Assembly: GCA_963836665.1 (NCBI GenBank) | Contig: CAWIKL010000002.1 | Coordinates: forward strand, 1,054,001 to 1,118,000 | Direction: 5' to 3' | Length of the DNA stretch: 64,000 nt | DNA from: JAICSD01 sp963836665 | GTDB lineage: Bacteria; Acidobacteriota; Vicinamibacteria; Vicinamibacterales; 2-12-FULL-66-21 | Shown: in pieces, positions 7,457 to 19,083 of the stretch | Position numbering within the stretch: position 1 is the stretch's first letter | Layout of the letters: the number at the start of each line of letters is the position of its first letter | Translations under genes and position numbers: made by a program | The notes under the pieces: generated by a model | Databases searched by the model: none | Told to the model about the DNA's origin: nothing | The model's input: the letters and a program-made list of their open reading frames with translations, nothing else

Positions 7457-10400
7457 TCAGCGCAGCGCGAAGCGGAATCCGATCGCCGTTCCGTCCGCCA
7501 GCACAATGCGATACACGTAGGTCGGCCCGGCCGCCAGCGGACGCGTGCTGAGGTTGAAGATCCACTCACTCGCGGTCGGATCCCAGCGGAATTCCGTGTC
7601 GCCATTGGTCGAGGCCGGCGTGGCGTCGAGGTTTACGATCGCCGCGCCGGTGATGATCTGAACCAGGCGGAACGACGTCACCACGCCCGGATTCCCGATC
7701 GAGACGCCACGGACGTCGCAGACGCGGAACTTTACCGGGATCGTCGAGCCCTGTTTCTTCCCACTCGAGCCGTCGTTGTCGAGTGGTGGCAGCACCTGGT
7801 GAGCCGGCTCACCGAGGCACTCTCCCGTCGCGAACAGGACCGGGAATGATCGCTCGACCGAGGGCGCCGCCGCGTACTGCGGGCTGCCGCCCTGCGTCGC
7901 GGTGAGCGCACACAACCCGACACCGGTCAGGTGCACGATGTCACCCGACACGGTACAGGAACCGGCCGCCGTGAGGCTGACCGGCAGCCCGGAGGAGGCC
8001 GTCGGCGCCACGGTGAAATCCGCATCGCCCAAGGTGTGCGGCGGAATCGGCGCGAACGTGATCGTCTGCAGCGCGGCCGCGATCGTGAAGGTGCGCGTCA
8101 CGCGCGGCGCCGCCTCGTAGTTGGTGCTGCCAGCCTGATCCGCGTCGATCGCGCAGGATCCGGCGAAGAGCAGCGTCACCGTCGAGCCGCTCACGCTGCA
8201 CGCGGTCGACGAGGTCGAAAACGTGACGGGATTGCCGGAGCCGCCGCCGGTCGCCGAGACCGTAAACGGCGGATCGGTGGCGACGCGATCAGGGAGCGGC
8301 CCGAAGGCAATCGCCTGCGCCGCCTTGGCGATCGTCAAGGTGTTCGACGCGTCTGCCGCGGTGAGACCGCCGTCGCCGGCAAACGAGGCGGCGATCGGGA
8401 AAGTGCCAGCGGCGAGCGACGAGACGTCGACCCCCGCCAGCGTCGCGACACCAGCGGCATCGGTACTAGCGGTCCCGGCCGCCGAGCCGTTCACGCTGAA
8501 CGCGATAAGCTTGCCCGCGACGGCGGCGCCGCCGCTGAGCGTCGCGCTCAGCGTCGTCGTACCGCCGTAGGTGGCCGACGCGGCGGCGAGCGACAGCGAG
8601 GTCACGACCCGATTGGCGAAACAGATCGTGACGTCGCTGAGCGTCGGCGTCACCGAGGCATTGGTCGTGCCCAGCACGGCGCGGTATTTCAGATAGCGCT
8701 TGCCGTTGAACTGCGCGAGTGAGTCGCCGCTGTTGAAGAACGTCGCCGCCGTGCCGTCAGGACCGACGAAGATGAAGGGCCCGTCGGGGGCGGTGCTCGC
8801 CGCCGCCTGGAACGTCAGCGACGTGCCGGCCGGCGCTGCCGCCGTCCACGCGATCGTGCTCCACGTGGCCGCGCTGCCATTGGCCGGATTCGCGTCCTTC
8901 GCCGACGACACATAGCTTCCCCCGGCCAGCGGGAAGCCGGTCTTCACGAACACCTTGAAACCGAGGTCGCGGCCGCCGACGGTCGCATCGGCGGTCCAGG
9001 CGCCTCCGCTGTTGGCTGACGTCACGCGCTGGCCGTTCGGGTACGGATTGCTGTTCACCGTGCCGGTGCCGGCACAGCTGCAAACGTAGGCGTAGATACC
9101 CGCGCTTGGATTCGTGGCGGGACGGACGATGACCGCGTAGCGCGTCCCTGCCGTCAGCGTCACCGGCGAGGGGAAGAGGGCCGAGAAGAATCCCCCGGCG
9201 CCGCTGCTGAAACCGGCGATCGTCGACGTCGCGAGGTCCGCCCCGGTCGGTAGCGCGGGCGAGCCGCTGGTGGCGCGAATCGAGACGGTGAGATTCGGTG
9301 TCGTGCCCGTACAGCCGGAGCAGAAGAGATCGAGGTCGATGCGCGTGACGCTGCCGGTGACGGCAGGCGTGAAGGTCTGGCCCGCCCACGACGTCACGTT
9401 CATGCCGAAGCCGCTCGAGGTCACGGTCAGGTTCTGCTGATCGATTTTTTCCGCGTCGAGCAGGATCACGTCACCCGGCGACCCGGCCGTGTCGCATCCC
9501 GCGGGGACGCCGCGCTGGAAGTCGGCCTGCGTTGTATCGACCAGGCACGCCATGGTCGGCGCCGTGGTCAGCACGAAATCGCGCACGGTCGTCGCCCCTT
9601 CGGTGACAGCGATGGAGGTGAACGTCTGCGTCGCGAAGCCGCCAAGCGAGGCCGCGATCGACGGATACGTCCCGGCCGGCAGCGAGGTAAACGAGTAGAA
9701 ACCGGCTCCGTCGGTGACGGCCGTCCGCGACCCGAGCGTGACAGTGACGCCGGCGAGCGGGCTCGAGCCGTTGGTCACCGTACCCTGCACCGTGCCGCTG
9801 CCGATCGGCGTGCACGACGGAAAGGCGAACGACCCGATGCGCGTCTGGTGGTTGAGGCCGTCTACTTTGTAGTACTCATTCGTGTACCAGAACGTGCAGC
9901 CGTCGGGATCGAGCGACATCGCCGAGTAGTCACCCCAGCGGATACAGGCGCTGCCGCCGCAGTTGCCGACCTGCGTGCCGGTGCCCTGGACGAGCAGCTG
10001 CTCGGCGAGGCTGAACGTATTGATCGGATCGCCGGCGAGGCGGCCGGCGTATTTGATCGCCGGCTTCGTCGTGCTGCTCGACGTGCTGTAGCCGAGGGCC
10101 ATATCACCCTCGCGATCGACGGCGAGACTCGGCATGAAGCGGTAGAGGACGTTGGCGGCGTCGGGGTCCCAGGTCGTCGCCTGCGGGATCGCCGGCGCGA
10201 CGATCCCGCCGGTCACGGTGACCTGATACCAGCGCGGCGCGGCAAAGCCGCTGGTGCTGGCGCGGCGCACGGTGTGCGTGGCCCACAGCGACTCGGCGCC
10301 GCCGAGGTTCGTGTACTGGTTCTGCATCATCGCTCGCAGCTGCAGCACGTCGAGCGAGTTGCCGTTCAGCGACGGGGCGTTGGGCACGGTCGCTGCGGGC

Positions 10401-11644
10401 CAGCTCGTGGCCGCGATCGGCACGTCGGGACCGGTGAAGGTCGAGAGCGAAATGCGATCCCAGTCGACGTGGAACTTGTAGACGGTCAACCCGTTGAGGA
10501 ACTCCCACGTCGAGAGGAAGTAATTCGGCGTCCCGGGCGGCGGCGTGCCGGTCTGCAGCCGGGCGTTGGCGGGCAGCACCGTGAAGTCGGCCGCCGGAGC
10601 GTCGAACGAGACGATCTGAATCGAGGCGGCACCGCCGTACATCTGCGCCTTGTTAAACGCATAGACGCGCGGGTTCTGGTACGAGCCGCCGGCGGCGTAG
10701 TCGAACATGTTCGCCGACATGTAGATGCCGTCCGGCCAGATGCCGAACTTCGGGTAGTCGCCGAGGCCCCCGGCGGTATTCACCGAGTAGTAGTTCCAGC
10801 CGCCCGCGAGCGGGTCGCCGCTCTTCGACACCGCGAAGCACTGGAACGAGCCGGGCGGGTTGACCACGTTCCCGCCACTATCGAGCTGAAACGCGAAGTC
10901 GGTAATCACCCAGCGGTCCTCGAAAGTGTCGTAGAGCACGACCGGATCGCCGAAGTTGTTCGTGTCGCAGAGGTTGCCGAAGTGCCCCTGGCTCATGAAG
11001 GCGTTGAAGGAAAACGCCGCCAGCCGCGTGCCGTCGCTCTTGCGGAAGATCCCGAGCGACGTGTTGATCGTCTGGATGAAGACATCAGGCCCGACGTCGC
11101 CGTTGGTGTCCGGCGGATGGCCGTTCCCCCAGTTGGCGAAGTCGAGCCCGTCGAACGATGCTGACGGCGGCGCGACGACCTGCGCCAGCGGCGCCGCGCC
11201 TGGCGTCGTGATTTCGGCCGATCCCGACGCGTCGGTCGGCGCCACGCCGCCCGCGATCATCGGGCTCGGTGCCGGCCCCTCGCGCTCCGGGCGCTCCAGC
11301 ACGATCCGCTCGCGCGCCTGCGGCAGCGCGCGCACGTCACCATCGAACGACCCGGCCCGGCGCATCCGCTGCTCGCGCGGCACGCGGCGCGCGCGCGCTT
11401 CCGACTCCTGTCCGCTGACCCGCATCCGAGCGGCCAACCCCTCGGCATCTTGCTCGGCACCAGGCAGGCGTCGTCCCGGCCGGGTCGCGCGCAACGGCGC
11501 TGGGTCGCTGCCGCCCCGCACCACCGGGCGCTGTCCCGGTCCCGCGGCAAGTGGCACGCTACTCCAGCAGGCGAGCGCAAAGAGTACGGACATGGAGACG
11601 CGCGCGGCACTGCGCGCAGATAGAGGGTTCAGCATTCGGTCCAC
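7457..11644 (-). CDS. Large secreted protein with carboxypeptidase-regulatory, Ig-like and PxKF domains
   Basis: The protein has 1395 aa and an N-terminal signal peptide (about 1-34). After an Arg-rich linker, residues of about 160-600 form a propeller-like domain starting with a GNGHPPDTNGDVGP motif that recurs in secreted proteins of this kind. A carboxypeptidase-regulatory-like fold (GTVQGTVTNGSSPLAGVTVT) follows at about 620-700. Then comes a region carrying repeated GTRYAVIVRP/TWSTIAWT-type beta strands. About 1000-1240 are Ig-like Big_3_5/MBG-type repeats, and the C-terminus is a PxKF-like domain (GSTIPVKFRVCD). It is probably a surface or extracellular adhesive or substrate-binding protein; no catalytic motif was seen. 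The MBG-type repeat also occurs in the secreted nuclease at 47523-51665. Confidence 0.8.
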   Translation of the reverse strand: MDRMLNPLSARSAARVSMSVLFALACWSSVPLAAGPGQRPVVRGGSDPAPLRATRPGRRLPGAEQDAEGLAARMRVSGQESEARARRVPREQRMRRAGSFDGDVRALPQARERIVLERPEREGPAPSPMIAGGVAPTDASGSAEITTPGAAPLAQVVAPPSASFDGLDFANWGNGHPPDTNGDVGPDVFIQTINTSLGIFRKSDGTRLAAFSFNAFMSQGHFGNLCDTNNFGDPVVLYDTFEDRWVITDFAFQLDSGGNVVNPPGSFQCFAVSKSGDPLAGGWNYYSVNTAGGLGDYPKFGIWPDGIYMSANMFDYAAGGSYQNPRVYAFNKAQMYGGAASIQIVSFDAPAADFTVLPANARLQTGTPPPGTPNYFLSTWEFLNGLTVYKFHVDWDRISLSTFTGPDVPIAATSWPAATVPNAPSLNGNSLDVLQLRAMMQNQYTNLGGAESLWATHTVRRASTSGFAAPRWYQVTVTGGIVAPAIPQATTWDPDAANVLYRFMPSLAVDREGDMALGYSTSSSTTKPAIKYAGRLAGDPINTFSLAEQLLVQGTGTQVGNCGGSACIRWGDYSAMSLDPDGCTFWYTNEYYKVDGLNHQTRIGSFAFPSCTPIGSGTVQGTVTNGSSPLAGVTVTLGSRTAVTDGAGFYSFTSLPAGTYPSIAASLGGFATQTFTSIAVTEGATTVRDFVLTTAPTMACLVDTTQADFQRGVPAGCDTAGSPGDVILLDAEKIDQQNLTVTSSGFGMNVTSWAGQTFTPAVTGSVTRIDLDLFCSGCTGTTPNLTVSIRATSGSPALPTGADLATSTIAGFSSGAGGFFSALFPSPVTLTAGTRYAVIVRPATNPSAGIYAYVCSCAGTGTVNSNPYPNGQRVTSANSGGAWTADATVGGRDLGFKVFVKTGFPLAGGSYVSSAKDANPANGSAATWSTIAWTAAAPAGTSLTFQAAASTAPDGPFIFVGPDGTAATFFNSGDSLAQFNGKRYLKYRAVLGTTNASVTPTLSDVTICFANRVVTSLSLAAASATYGGTTTLSATLSGGAAVAGKLIAFSVNGSAAGTASTDAAGVATLAGVDVSSLAAGTFPIAASFAGDGGLTAADASNTLTIAKAAQAIAFGPLPDRVATDPPFTVSATGGGSGNPVTFSTSSTACSVSGSTVTLLFAGSCAIDADQAGSTNYEAAPRVTRTFTIAAALQTITFAPIPPHTLGDADFTVAPTASSGLPVSLTAAGSCTVSGDIVHLTGVGLCALTATQGGSPQYAAAPSVERSFPVLFATGECLGEPAHQVLPPLDNDGSSGKKQGSTIPVKFRVCDVRGVSIGNPGVVTSFRLVQIITGAAIVNLDATPASTNGDTEFRWDPTASEWIFNLSTRPLAAGPTYVYRIVLADGTAIGFRFALR

Positions 11645-11691
11645 ACCTTTGTGAGCAGAGAGGGACGGATGCTACGACGAAACCCTACAAT

Positions 11692-12072
11692 ATGAAAATG
11701 AAAAGCCTCCTTATCGCCCTGTCTGCAGCGTGTGCCATGAGTACACAGGTAACGGTCTGGGGCGGCGATCACATCGAGATCGAGACAACGGCATCGGACG
11801 CGCGTGTCGAATTCGATTGCGCGCACGGAACCATCGACGCACCGTTGGAGGCCGATGCGCATGGCGCGTTCCGCGTCGGCGGCACGTTCACGCCGGAACG
11901 TGCCGGTCCAGGCCCGTCGCGCGACGAAGGGCCCCGCCCGTTGAAGGCAACCTACAGCGGCACGATCAAGGACGACGCCATGAGCCTGCGGATCGACATC
12001 GAGGGACAGGAGCAGGCGCGCGCCTTCACGCTCACGCGCGGACAGCACGGACAGATCCGTAAATGCAAGTAA
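11692..12072 (+). CDS. Small exported protein of unknown function
   Basis: The 126-aa product begins with a signal-peptide-like segment (MKMKSLLIALSAACAMSTQ) and continues as a charged beta-rich domain with two cysteines (FDCAHG and the C-terminal KCK). It could fold as a small beta-sandwich, judging from alternating strands such as LKATYSGTIKDDAMSLRIDI. It starts 47 bp from the divergent Ig-repeat gene and ends 25 bp before the next kinase gene. I do not recognise a family. The ATG at 11698 is an alternative start. Confidence 0.65.
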   Translation: MKMKSLLIALSAACAMSTQVTVWGGDHIEIETTASDARVEFDCAHGTIDAPLEADAHGAFRVGGTFTPERAGPGPSRDEGPRPLKATYSGTIKDDAMSLRIDIEGQEQARAFTLTRGQHGQIRKCK

Positions 12073-12081
12073 GGCGACGCG

Positions 12082-12087
12082 TATAAT
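12082..12087 (+). promoter_or_regulatory. -10 box (TATAAT) for the kinase-FGE-hydrolase gene
   Basis: A perfect TATAAT ends 10 nt before the ATG at 12098, and no Shine-Dalgarno is present. The transcript would begin at or near the start codon. Confidence 0.5.
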
Positions 12088-12097
12088 TCGTCCAGTC

Positions 12098-14913
12098 ATG
12101 ACGCTCGAACCGGGCGCCCGTCTCGGCCCCTACGAGATCACCGGCTCTCTCGGCGCCGGCGGCATGGGCGTCGTCTACGCCGCGGTGGACACACGCCTGG
12201 GGCGCCGCGTTGCCCTCAAATTGCTGCCATCAGAGGCCGCGGCGGATCCGGAGCGGCTTCGACGCTTCGTGCAGGAAGCGCGCGCCGCCTCGGCCCTCAA
12301 CCACCCCAACATCGCCCAGATCTTCGACGTCGTCGAAGAACCGCACGCAATCGTCATGGAGCTCGTCGAGGGGACGACGCTCGAGGGCGTCATCGCCGCG
12401 GGGCCGCCGTCGCTTGCCAGCGCGCTCGACTATGCCGTGCAGATCGCCTCGGCGCTCGCAGCCGCGCACGCGGCCGGCATCGTGCATCGCGACATCAAGC
12501 CGGCCAACGTGATCGTGACCCGCGACGGGCGCGTCAAAGTGCTGGACTTCGGTCTGGCCAAGCTGACGGCCACGGATGCCGGCGACGCGACGATCACGTC
12601 CGTGGGCACGCGGCTCGGCGCGATCATGGGCACCGCCGCCTACATGTCACCGGAGCAGGCTGAAGGGCGCGCGGTCGATGCGCGCTCCGATCTCTTTTCA
12701 TTCGGCGCCGTGCTCTACGAGATGCTCGCCGGGCGGCGGCCGTTCACCGGGCAGTCCGAGATCGCGGCGATGACCAGCCTCCTGACGCAGCCGCCGGCGC
12801 CCTTGATTGGAGTGCCGCGCGACGTCGCGGCGATCGTCGCGCACGCGCTGCAGAAGGCGCCCGATGCCCGCTACGCCAGTGCGACGGCGATGCGGGCGGA
12901 TCTCGCCAGCGCGCTGGCGCGAACCGCCACGCCGCCTACGACCGCCTGGTGGCGGCCGTCGGTGATCGTGCCTGCCATGCTCGCGCTCGTCGCCGTGGTC
13001 GCCTACGGCACGTGGCAAACGGTGCAGGCGCGCGGCGTACGCTGGGCCCGTGACCAGGCGATCCCTGAGATGGAGCGCGCGCAGTTCACGTCGCGCACGA
13101 TCGAGGCCGTGCGCCTCGCTCGCGACGCCGAGCGTTACGCGCCCGAGGAAGTGGCGCGCGTCCGTGGCACATGGCTGCATATCACGGTGCACAGCGCACC
13201 GGAAGGCGCCACGATTCAGATCAAGAACTACGACGACGTCAACGGAAACTGGGAGACGTTTGGCACGACGCCGGGCGACGTGCTCCTGCCGTTCGGTTAC
13301 TACCGATTCCGGCTGGCCAAGCCGGGATATCGGACGACCGAGGTGGCGGGCGCCGCGCGGACGGTGACCTTTCCGCTCGCGCCCGACACGCCCGAGCACG
13401 GCGGCATGATGCCGGTCAACGGCGGCGAATATTCCTTCGGGATCACGGATCGCGTCACGCTGCCCGCGTACTGGATCGGACGGACCGAGGTGACCAACCG
13501 CGAGTACAAGGCATTCGTCGATGCCGGCGGCTATCGGCGGGCCGACTACTGGGTCGAGCCGTTCGTCGATGGTGGGCGACCGGTCGCCTTCGCCGAGGCA
13601 ATGAACCGCTTCCGCGACCTCACCGGCCAACCCGGCCCCAGTACCTGGGAGCTCGGCTCGTACAAAGACGGACAAGCCGACTATCCCGTCGGCGGCATCT
13701 CATGGTTCGAAGCGGCGGCCTACGCCCGCTTCGCGCACAAGCGGCTGCCCTCGGTTTTTCACTGGTACAAGGCGTCGGGCGCCGACGAGATTTACTCGAA
13801 CATCCTGCTGCAGAGCAATTTCGACGGCAAAGGACTGACGCGCGCCGGCGAGCGCCCTGGGATCGCCCCGAGCGGCGCCCTCGACATGGCCGGCAACGTC
13901 AAGGAGTGGTGTTCGAATCAGTCCCGCGTGGATGCGCAGCGCCGTTACATCGTCGGTGGCGGGTGGAATGAGCCGCCTTACCGCTTCGGCGAGACCGAGG
14001 CGCAGAATGCGTGGGATCGCCGCGCGGCCTACGGGGTGCGCGTCCTCGAGGACCCGGCCGCACCCGCCGCCGCCGACGCACCGGTCGGCCGCGTCAATCC
14101 CGATCCCAAGACCGTCGTCCCGATCGGCGACGCTGAGTTCGCGTCCTACACGCGTTTCTACGACTACGATCGGACGCCGCTCGATCCCCACGTCACGGCG
14201 GTCGACGACGGGAATCCGAACTGGAAGAAGGAAACGATCGACATCGCCGCCGCCTATGGCAGCGAGCGGATCCCCGCCTACCTGTTCCTGCCCAAGCACG
14301 CCGCGGCGCCCTACGAGACGATCGTGTATTTCCCGACCTCATACGCGCGCACCGTGCCGTCGAGCGCGCGGCTCGACATCGCGATGTTCGACTTCCTGGT
14401 CAAGAGCGGCCGCGCGGTCGTCTATCCCGTCTACCAGGGCACCTACGAGCGCCACGTCGGCGCCGAGGTCGGGACCACCGCCTACCGTGACCTGCAGGTG
14501 CAGTGGGCCAAGGATTTCTTTCGCGTCGTGGATTATCTCGCGACCCGCCCCGACATCGATCGCCAGCGTCTCGGCTACTTTGGCGTGAGCATGGGTTCGT
14601 ACTTCGCCCCGATTCCGATCGCGCTCGACACGCGGATCAAGGCCGCCGTGCTGATAGCCGGGGGACTGCGCTACAACTACCCGCCGGAGACGCAGCCCGC
14701 CAACTTCATGCCCCACGTCCACGCGCCGACACTCCTCATCAACGGCGACGCCGACTTCGAAACCCCGCCGGAAGCGCGGGAGCGTTATCTCGCGCTGCTG
14801 GGGACGCCGGAGAAGAAACGCGTCACCCTCGAGGGCGGCCACGTGCCGACCGACTACACGTCGGCGATTCGAGAAACACTGACCTGGTACGACAAGTATC
14901 TCGGTCCCGTGCG

Positions 14914-14917
<4 letters not shown>
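12098..14917 (+). CDS. Four-part fusion: Ser/Thr kinase, PEGA-like, FGE-like and alpha/beta-hydrolase domains
   Basis: The protein has 939 aa. The kinase (about 11-275) has GAGGMGVV, Lys41, HRDIKPAN (130-137) and DFG (150-152). A transmembrane helix follows at about 288-308. A PEGA-like domain (360-427, SAPEGATI and KPGYRTTEV) comes next, then a formylglycine-generating/SUMF1-type domain (437-650, GRTEVTNREY and DMAGNVKEW). The last part is a dienelactone-hydrolase-like domain (about 690-939) with nucleophile Ser831 in GVSMG, Asp886 (or Asp884) and His915. The FGE domain lacks the paired catalytic cysteines near its C-terminal end, where GGGWNEPPYRF stands instead, so it is probably a binding scaffold. 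The enzyme domains face outward if the helix spans the membrane. Substrates are unknown. Confidence 0.92.
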
Positions 14918-17202
<2,285 letters not shown>

Positions 17203-17207
17203 GCCGC

Positions 17208-17213
17208 ATTATG
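17208..17213 (-). promoter_or_regulatory. -10-like box (CATAAT) for the TPR kinase
   Basis: On the minus strand CATAAT ends 5 nt before the GTG at 17202. It is one of several start-proximal boxes in the window. The spacing is tight, so confidence is limited. Confidence 0.35.
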
Positions 17214-17339
17214 CCCGAAATGACGTGTAAAACTTGCCCACGCCCACGAGCTGACGCATGCCGAGCGACGTTTGCTGACAGACCGATGGACCGTCGGCGG
17301 CTGCGATTCCGACCGCCGCGGCCTGTCCACCCCCTAACG

Positions 17340-18086
17340 CTAGCCCGCGCAGGCACCCCCGGCGCGGATCGAAATCATCACCAGCGGCTTCTTCGGTCCG
17401 GCCGTGAACGCGTGCGGGAGGCCGCGCGGGATCAGCAGGTAGACGCCGGGACCGAGCGACTCGTCACGCGTGCCGAGCTTGGCGTTGCCCTGCCCCGCGA
17501 TCACGTAGACGAACTCATCGGCGTCGCTGTGGGCATGACTGGCAACGCCGTCGTTCACTTGAAGTAGCACGCCGGATCCGCTCGAACTGCAGCCAAGCGG
17601 CGTGGTCTTGCCGCTAGCGCGGCCGATGTAGTTCTTCTCGATGAATGCCGGCATGTCGAGCACGACCGGCTTGGCGTCGCTCGGCGGCGGCGGAGGGGGC
17701 GGGGGGGGCGCGACCGGTGGCGGCGCCTCGACCTTGGGGGGCGGCGGCAGCGCCGTCAGCGTGACCTTCAGGTTGATCGGCGTCACGCCGCGGCCGGCCA
17801 CTTCCTTCTCGAACGGCACGAATCCATCCTTCTCGAAACGGAAGGTATAGGTGCCGGCCGGCAGGTTTTCGAAGACCAGGCGGCCGCCCTCGGTCCGCGA
17901 CGTCCGCTCGGCTGGGCCCGTCATCGACACCTTCACGTCGCCAATCGGCGCGCCGGATGGATCCGAGACAAGGACCGCAAAGGTTACGCTGCCGCTGCGC
18001 GGCGGGGCGGCGCCTCCCCGCTGCGCCGCCAGGGGCGCCACGAGCGCCGTCAGCGCCGCGAGCGACACGATCAACGTCTTGTGCAT
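17340..18086 (-). CDS. Exported carboxypeptidase-regulatory-like domain fused to a cupin
   Basis: The protein has 248 aa. A signal peptide (1-21, ending LAAQ) precedes a carboxypeptidase-regulatory-like beta-sandwich (about 30-110). A proline-rich linker with runs of Pro (about 112-140) leads to a C-terminal cupin barrel (about 150-245). The cupin has HAHSDADEFVYV, giving two His and a Glu, and a second His in PRGLPHAF, the usual metal-binding set. Cupins of this type bind small ligands or act as isomerases or dioxygenases; no specific reaction can be named. A GGAG site lies 7 nt before the ATG. The 138-bp gap to the kinase start contains a weak GGCGG/CCGCC hairpin only. Confidence 0.8.
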   Translation of the reverse strand: MHKTLIVSLAALTALVAPLAAQRGGAAPPRSGSVTFAVLVSDPSGAPIGDVKVSMTGPAERTSRTEGGRLVFENLPAGTYTFRFEKDGFVPFEKEVAGRGVTPINLKVTLTALPPPPKVEAPPPVAPPPPPPPPPSDAKPVVLDMPAFIEKNYIGRASGKTTPLGCSSSGSGVLLQVNDGVASHAHSDADEFVYVIAGQGNAKLGTRDESLGPGVYLLIPRGLPHAFTAGPKKPLVMISIRAGGACAG

Positions 18087-18203
18087 GAGTTTCTCCGTGG
18101 ACCGGATTCCATGATCCGTGCCAGTACAACTCTAAAACGTATCTCATAAACGGGCCAGGCGGACCCGGCGGTCCGGCGCGTCCAGTCTTGTAAGATGGCA
18201 CCT

Positions 18204-19052
18204 GTGAGCAGAGTCTCGCTACTTGGAACGGGTCTTCTCGGGTCTGGCATGGTCCGGCGCTTCCGTAGGCAGGGGCAGGACGTCACGGTGTGGAACCGCA
18301 CGGCCGACAAGGCCAGGGCCCTCGAGTCCGAGGGGGCCCGCGCCGCCGCCTCGCCGGCCGACGCCGTCAAGGACTCCGATCGCATCCATACGGTGCTCTC
18401 GGAGGATCGCGCCGTCGACGCCATGATCGAGGAGTTCGCGCCTTCGCTCAAGCGCAGCGCGATCGTGATCGATCATTCGACGACGCTGCCGGAGACCACC
18501 AGGGCGCGCGCGGAACGGCTGCGCGCGCGCGGCATCCGCTTCCTGCACGCGCCGGTGTTCATGTCGCCGCAGATGGCGGCCGATGGCGGTGGCCTGATGA
18601 TGATTTCGGGCCCACAGGCCGAGTACGACGAGATACGCACGGCGCTCGAAGCCATGACCGGTGAGGCCTGGTATCTCGGCGACCGACCGGATCTGGCCGC
18701 CGCCTACAAGCTGTTTGGCAATGCGATGCTGTTCGCCGTCAACGGCGGCCTCGCCGACATCTTCACGATGGCGCGCGCCAACGGCATCGATCCGTTGGCG
18801 TCCCTCGAGGTGTTCGATCACTTCAAGCTGATGAGCGGCATTCCGATGCGCGGCCAGCGGATGGCGACGGGCAACACGACACCGGCGTCGTTCGAGCTGA
18901 CGATGGCGCGCAAGGACGTGCGGCTGATGACCGAGGCGGCTGGCGGCGGTTCCCTCCTGCTCCTGCCTGCGATCGCCAAGAAGATGGACGACGTGATCGC
19001 CGAAGGACGCGGCAGCCACGACCTGGCCGCCCTCGGGGTGACCAGAAAATAG
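18204..19052 (+). CDS. NAD(P)-dependent beta-hydroxyacid dehydrogenase (HIBADH-like)
   Basis: The protein has 282 aa from this start. A Rossmann domain with GTGLLG near the N-terminus leads to a 6-phosphogluconate-dehydrogenase-type C-terminal domain. The catalytic Lys lies in AAAYKLFGNAML with the family Asn four residues later. Family members oxidise 3-hydroxyisobutyrate, tartronate semialdehyde or related acids, or reduce imines. The usual DAPVSGG loop is replaced by HAPVFMSPQM, so the substrate is uncertain. The GTG at 18204 is chosen because a TAAGAT hexamer (18191-18196) sits 7 nt before it; an in-frame ATG at 18195 overlaps that hexamer and is the alternative. Confidence 0.88.
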   Translation: MSRVSLLGTGLLGSGMVRRFRRQGQDVTVWNRTADKARALESEGARAAASPADAVKDSDRIHTVLSEDRAVDAMIEEFAPSLKRSAIVIDHSTTLPETTRARAERLRARGIRFLHAPVFMSPQMAADGGGLMMISGPQAEYDEIRTALEAMTGEAWYLGDRPDLAAAYKLFGNAMLFAVNGGLADIFTMARANGIDPLASLEVFDHFKLMSGIPMRGQRMATGNTTPASFELTMARKDVRLMTEAAGGGSLLLLPAIAKKMDDVIAEGRGSHDLAALGVTRK

Positions 19053-19071
19053 CGGGCGGTGCCGGCGCGGA

Positions 19072-19077
19072 TATACT
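19072..19077 (+). promoter_or_regulatory. -10 box (TATACT) for the sortilin-like gene
   Basis: TATACT ends 6 nt before the ATG at 19084 with no Shine-Dalgarno, which fits leaderless transcription. Confidence 0.4.
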
Positions 19078-19083
19078 CCGCGC

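Noticed and set aside
9848..11164. 438-aa open frame opposite the Ig-repeat protein
   Set aside because: No domain and no start signal; it is explained by the real gene on the minus strand.
13406..14050. Active formylglycine-generating enzyme within the kinase fusion
   Set aside because: The paired cysteines near the end of the domain are absent.
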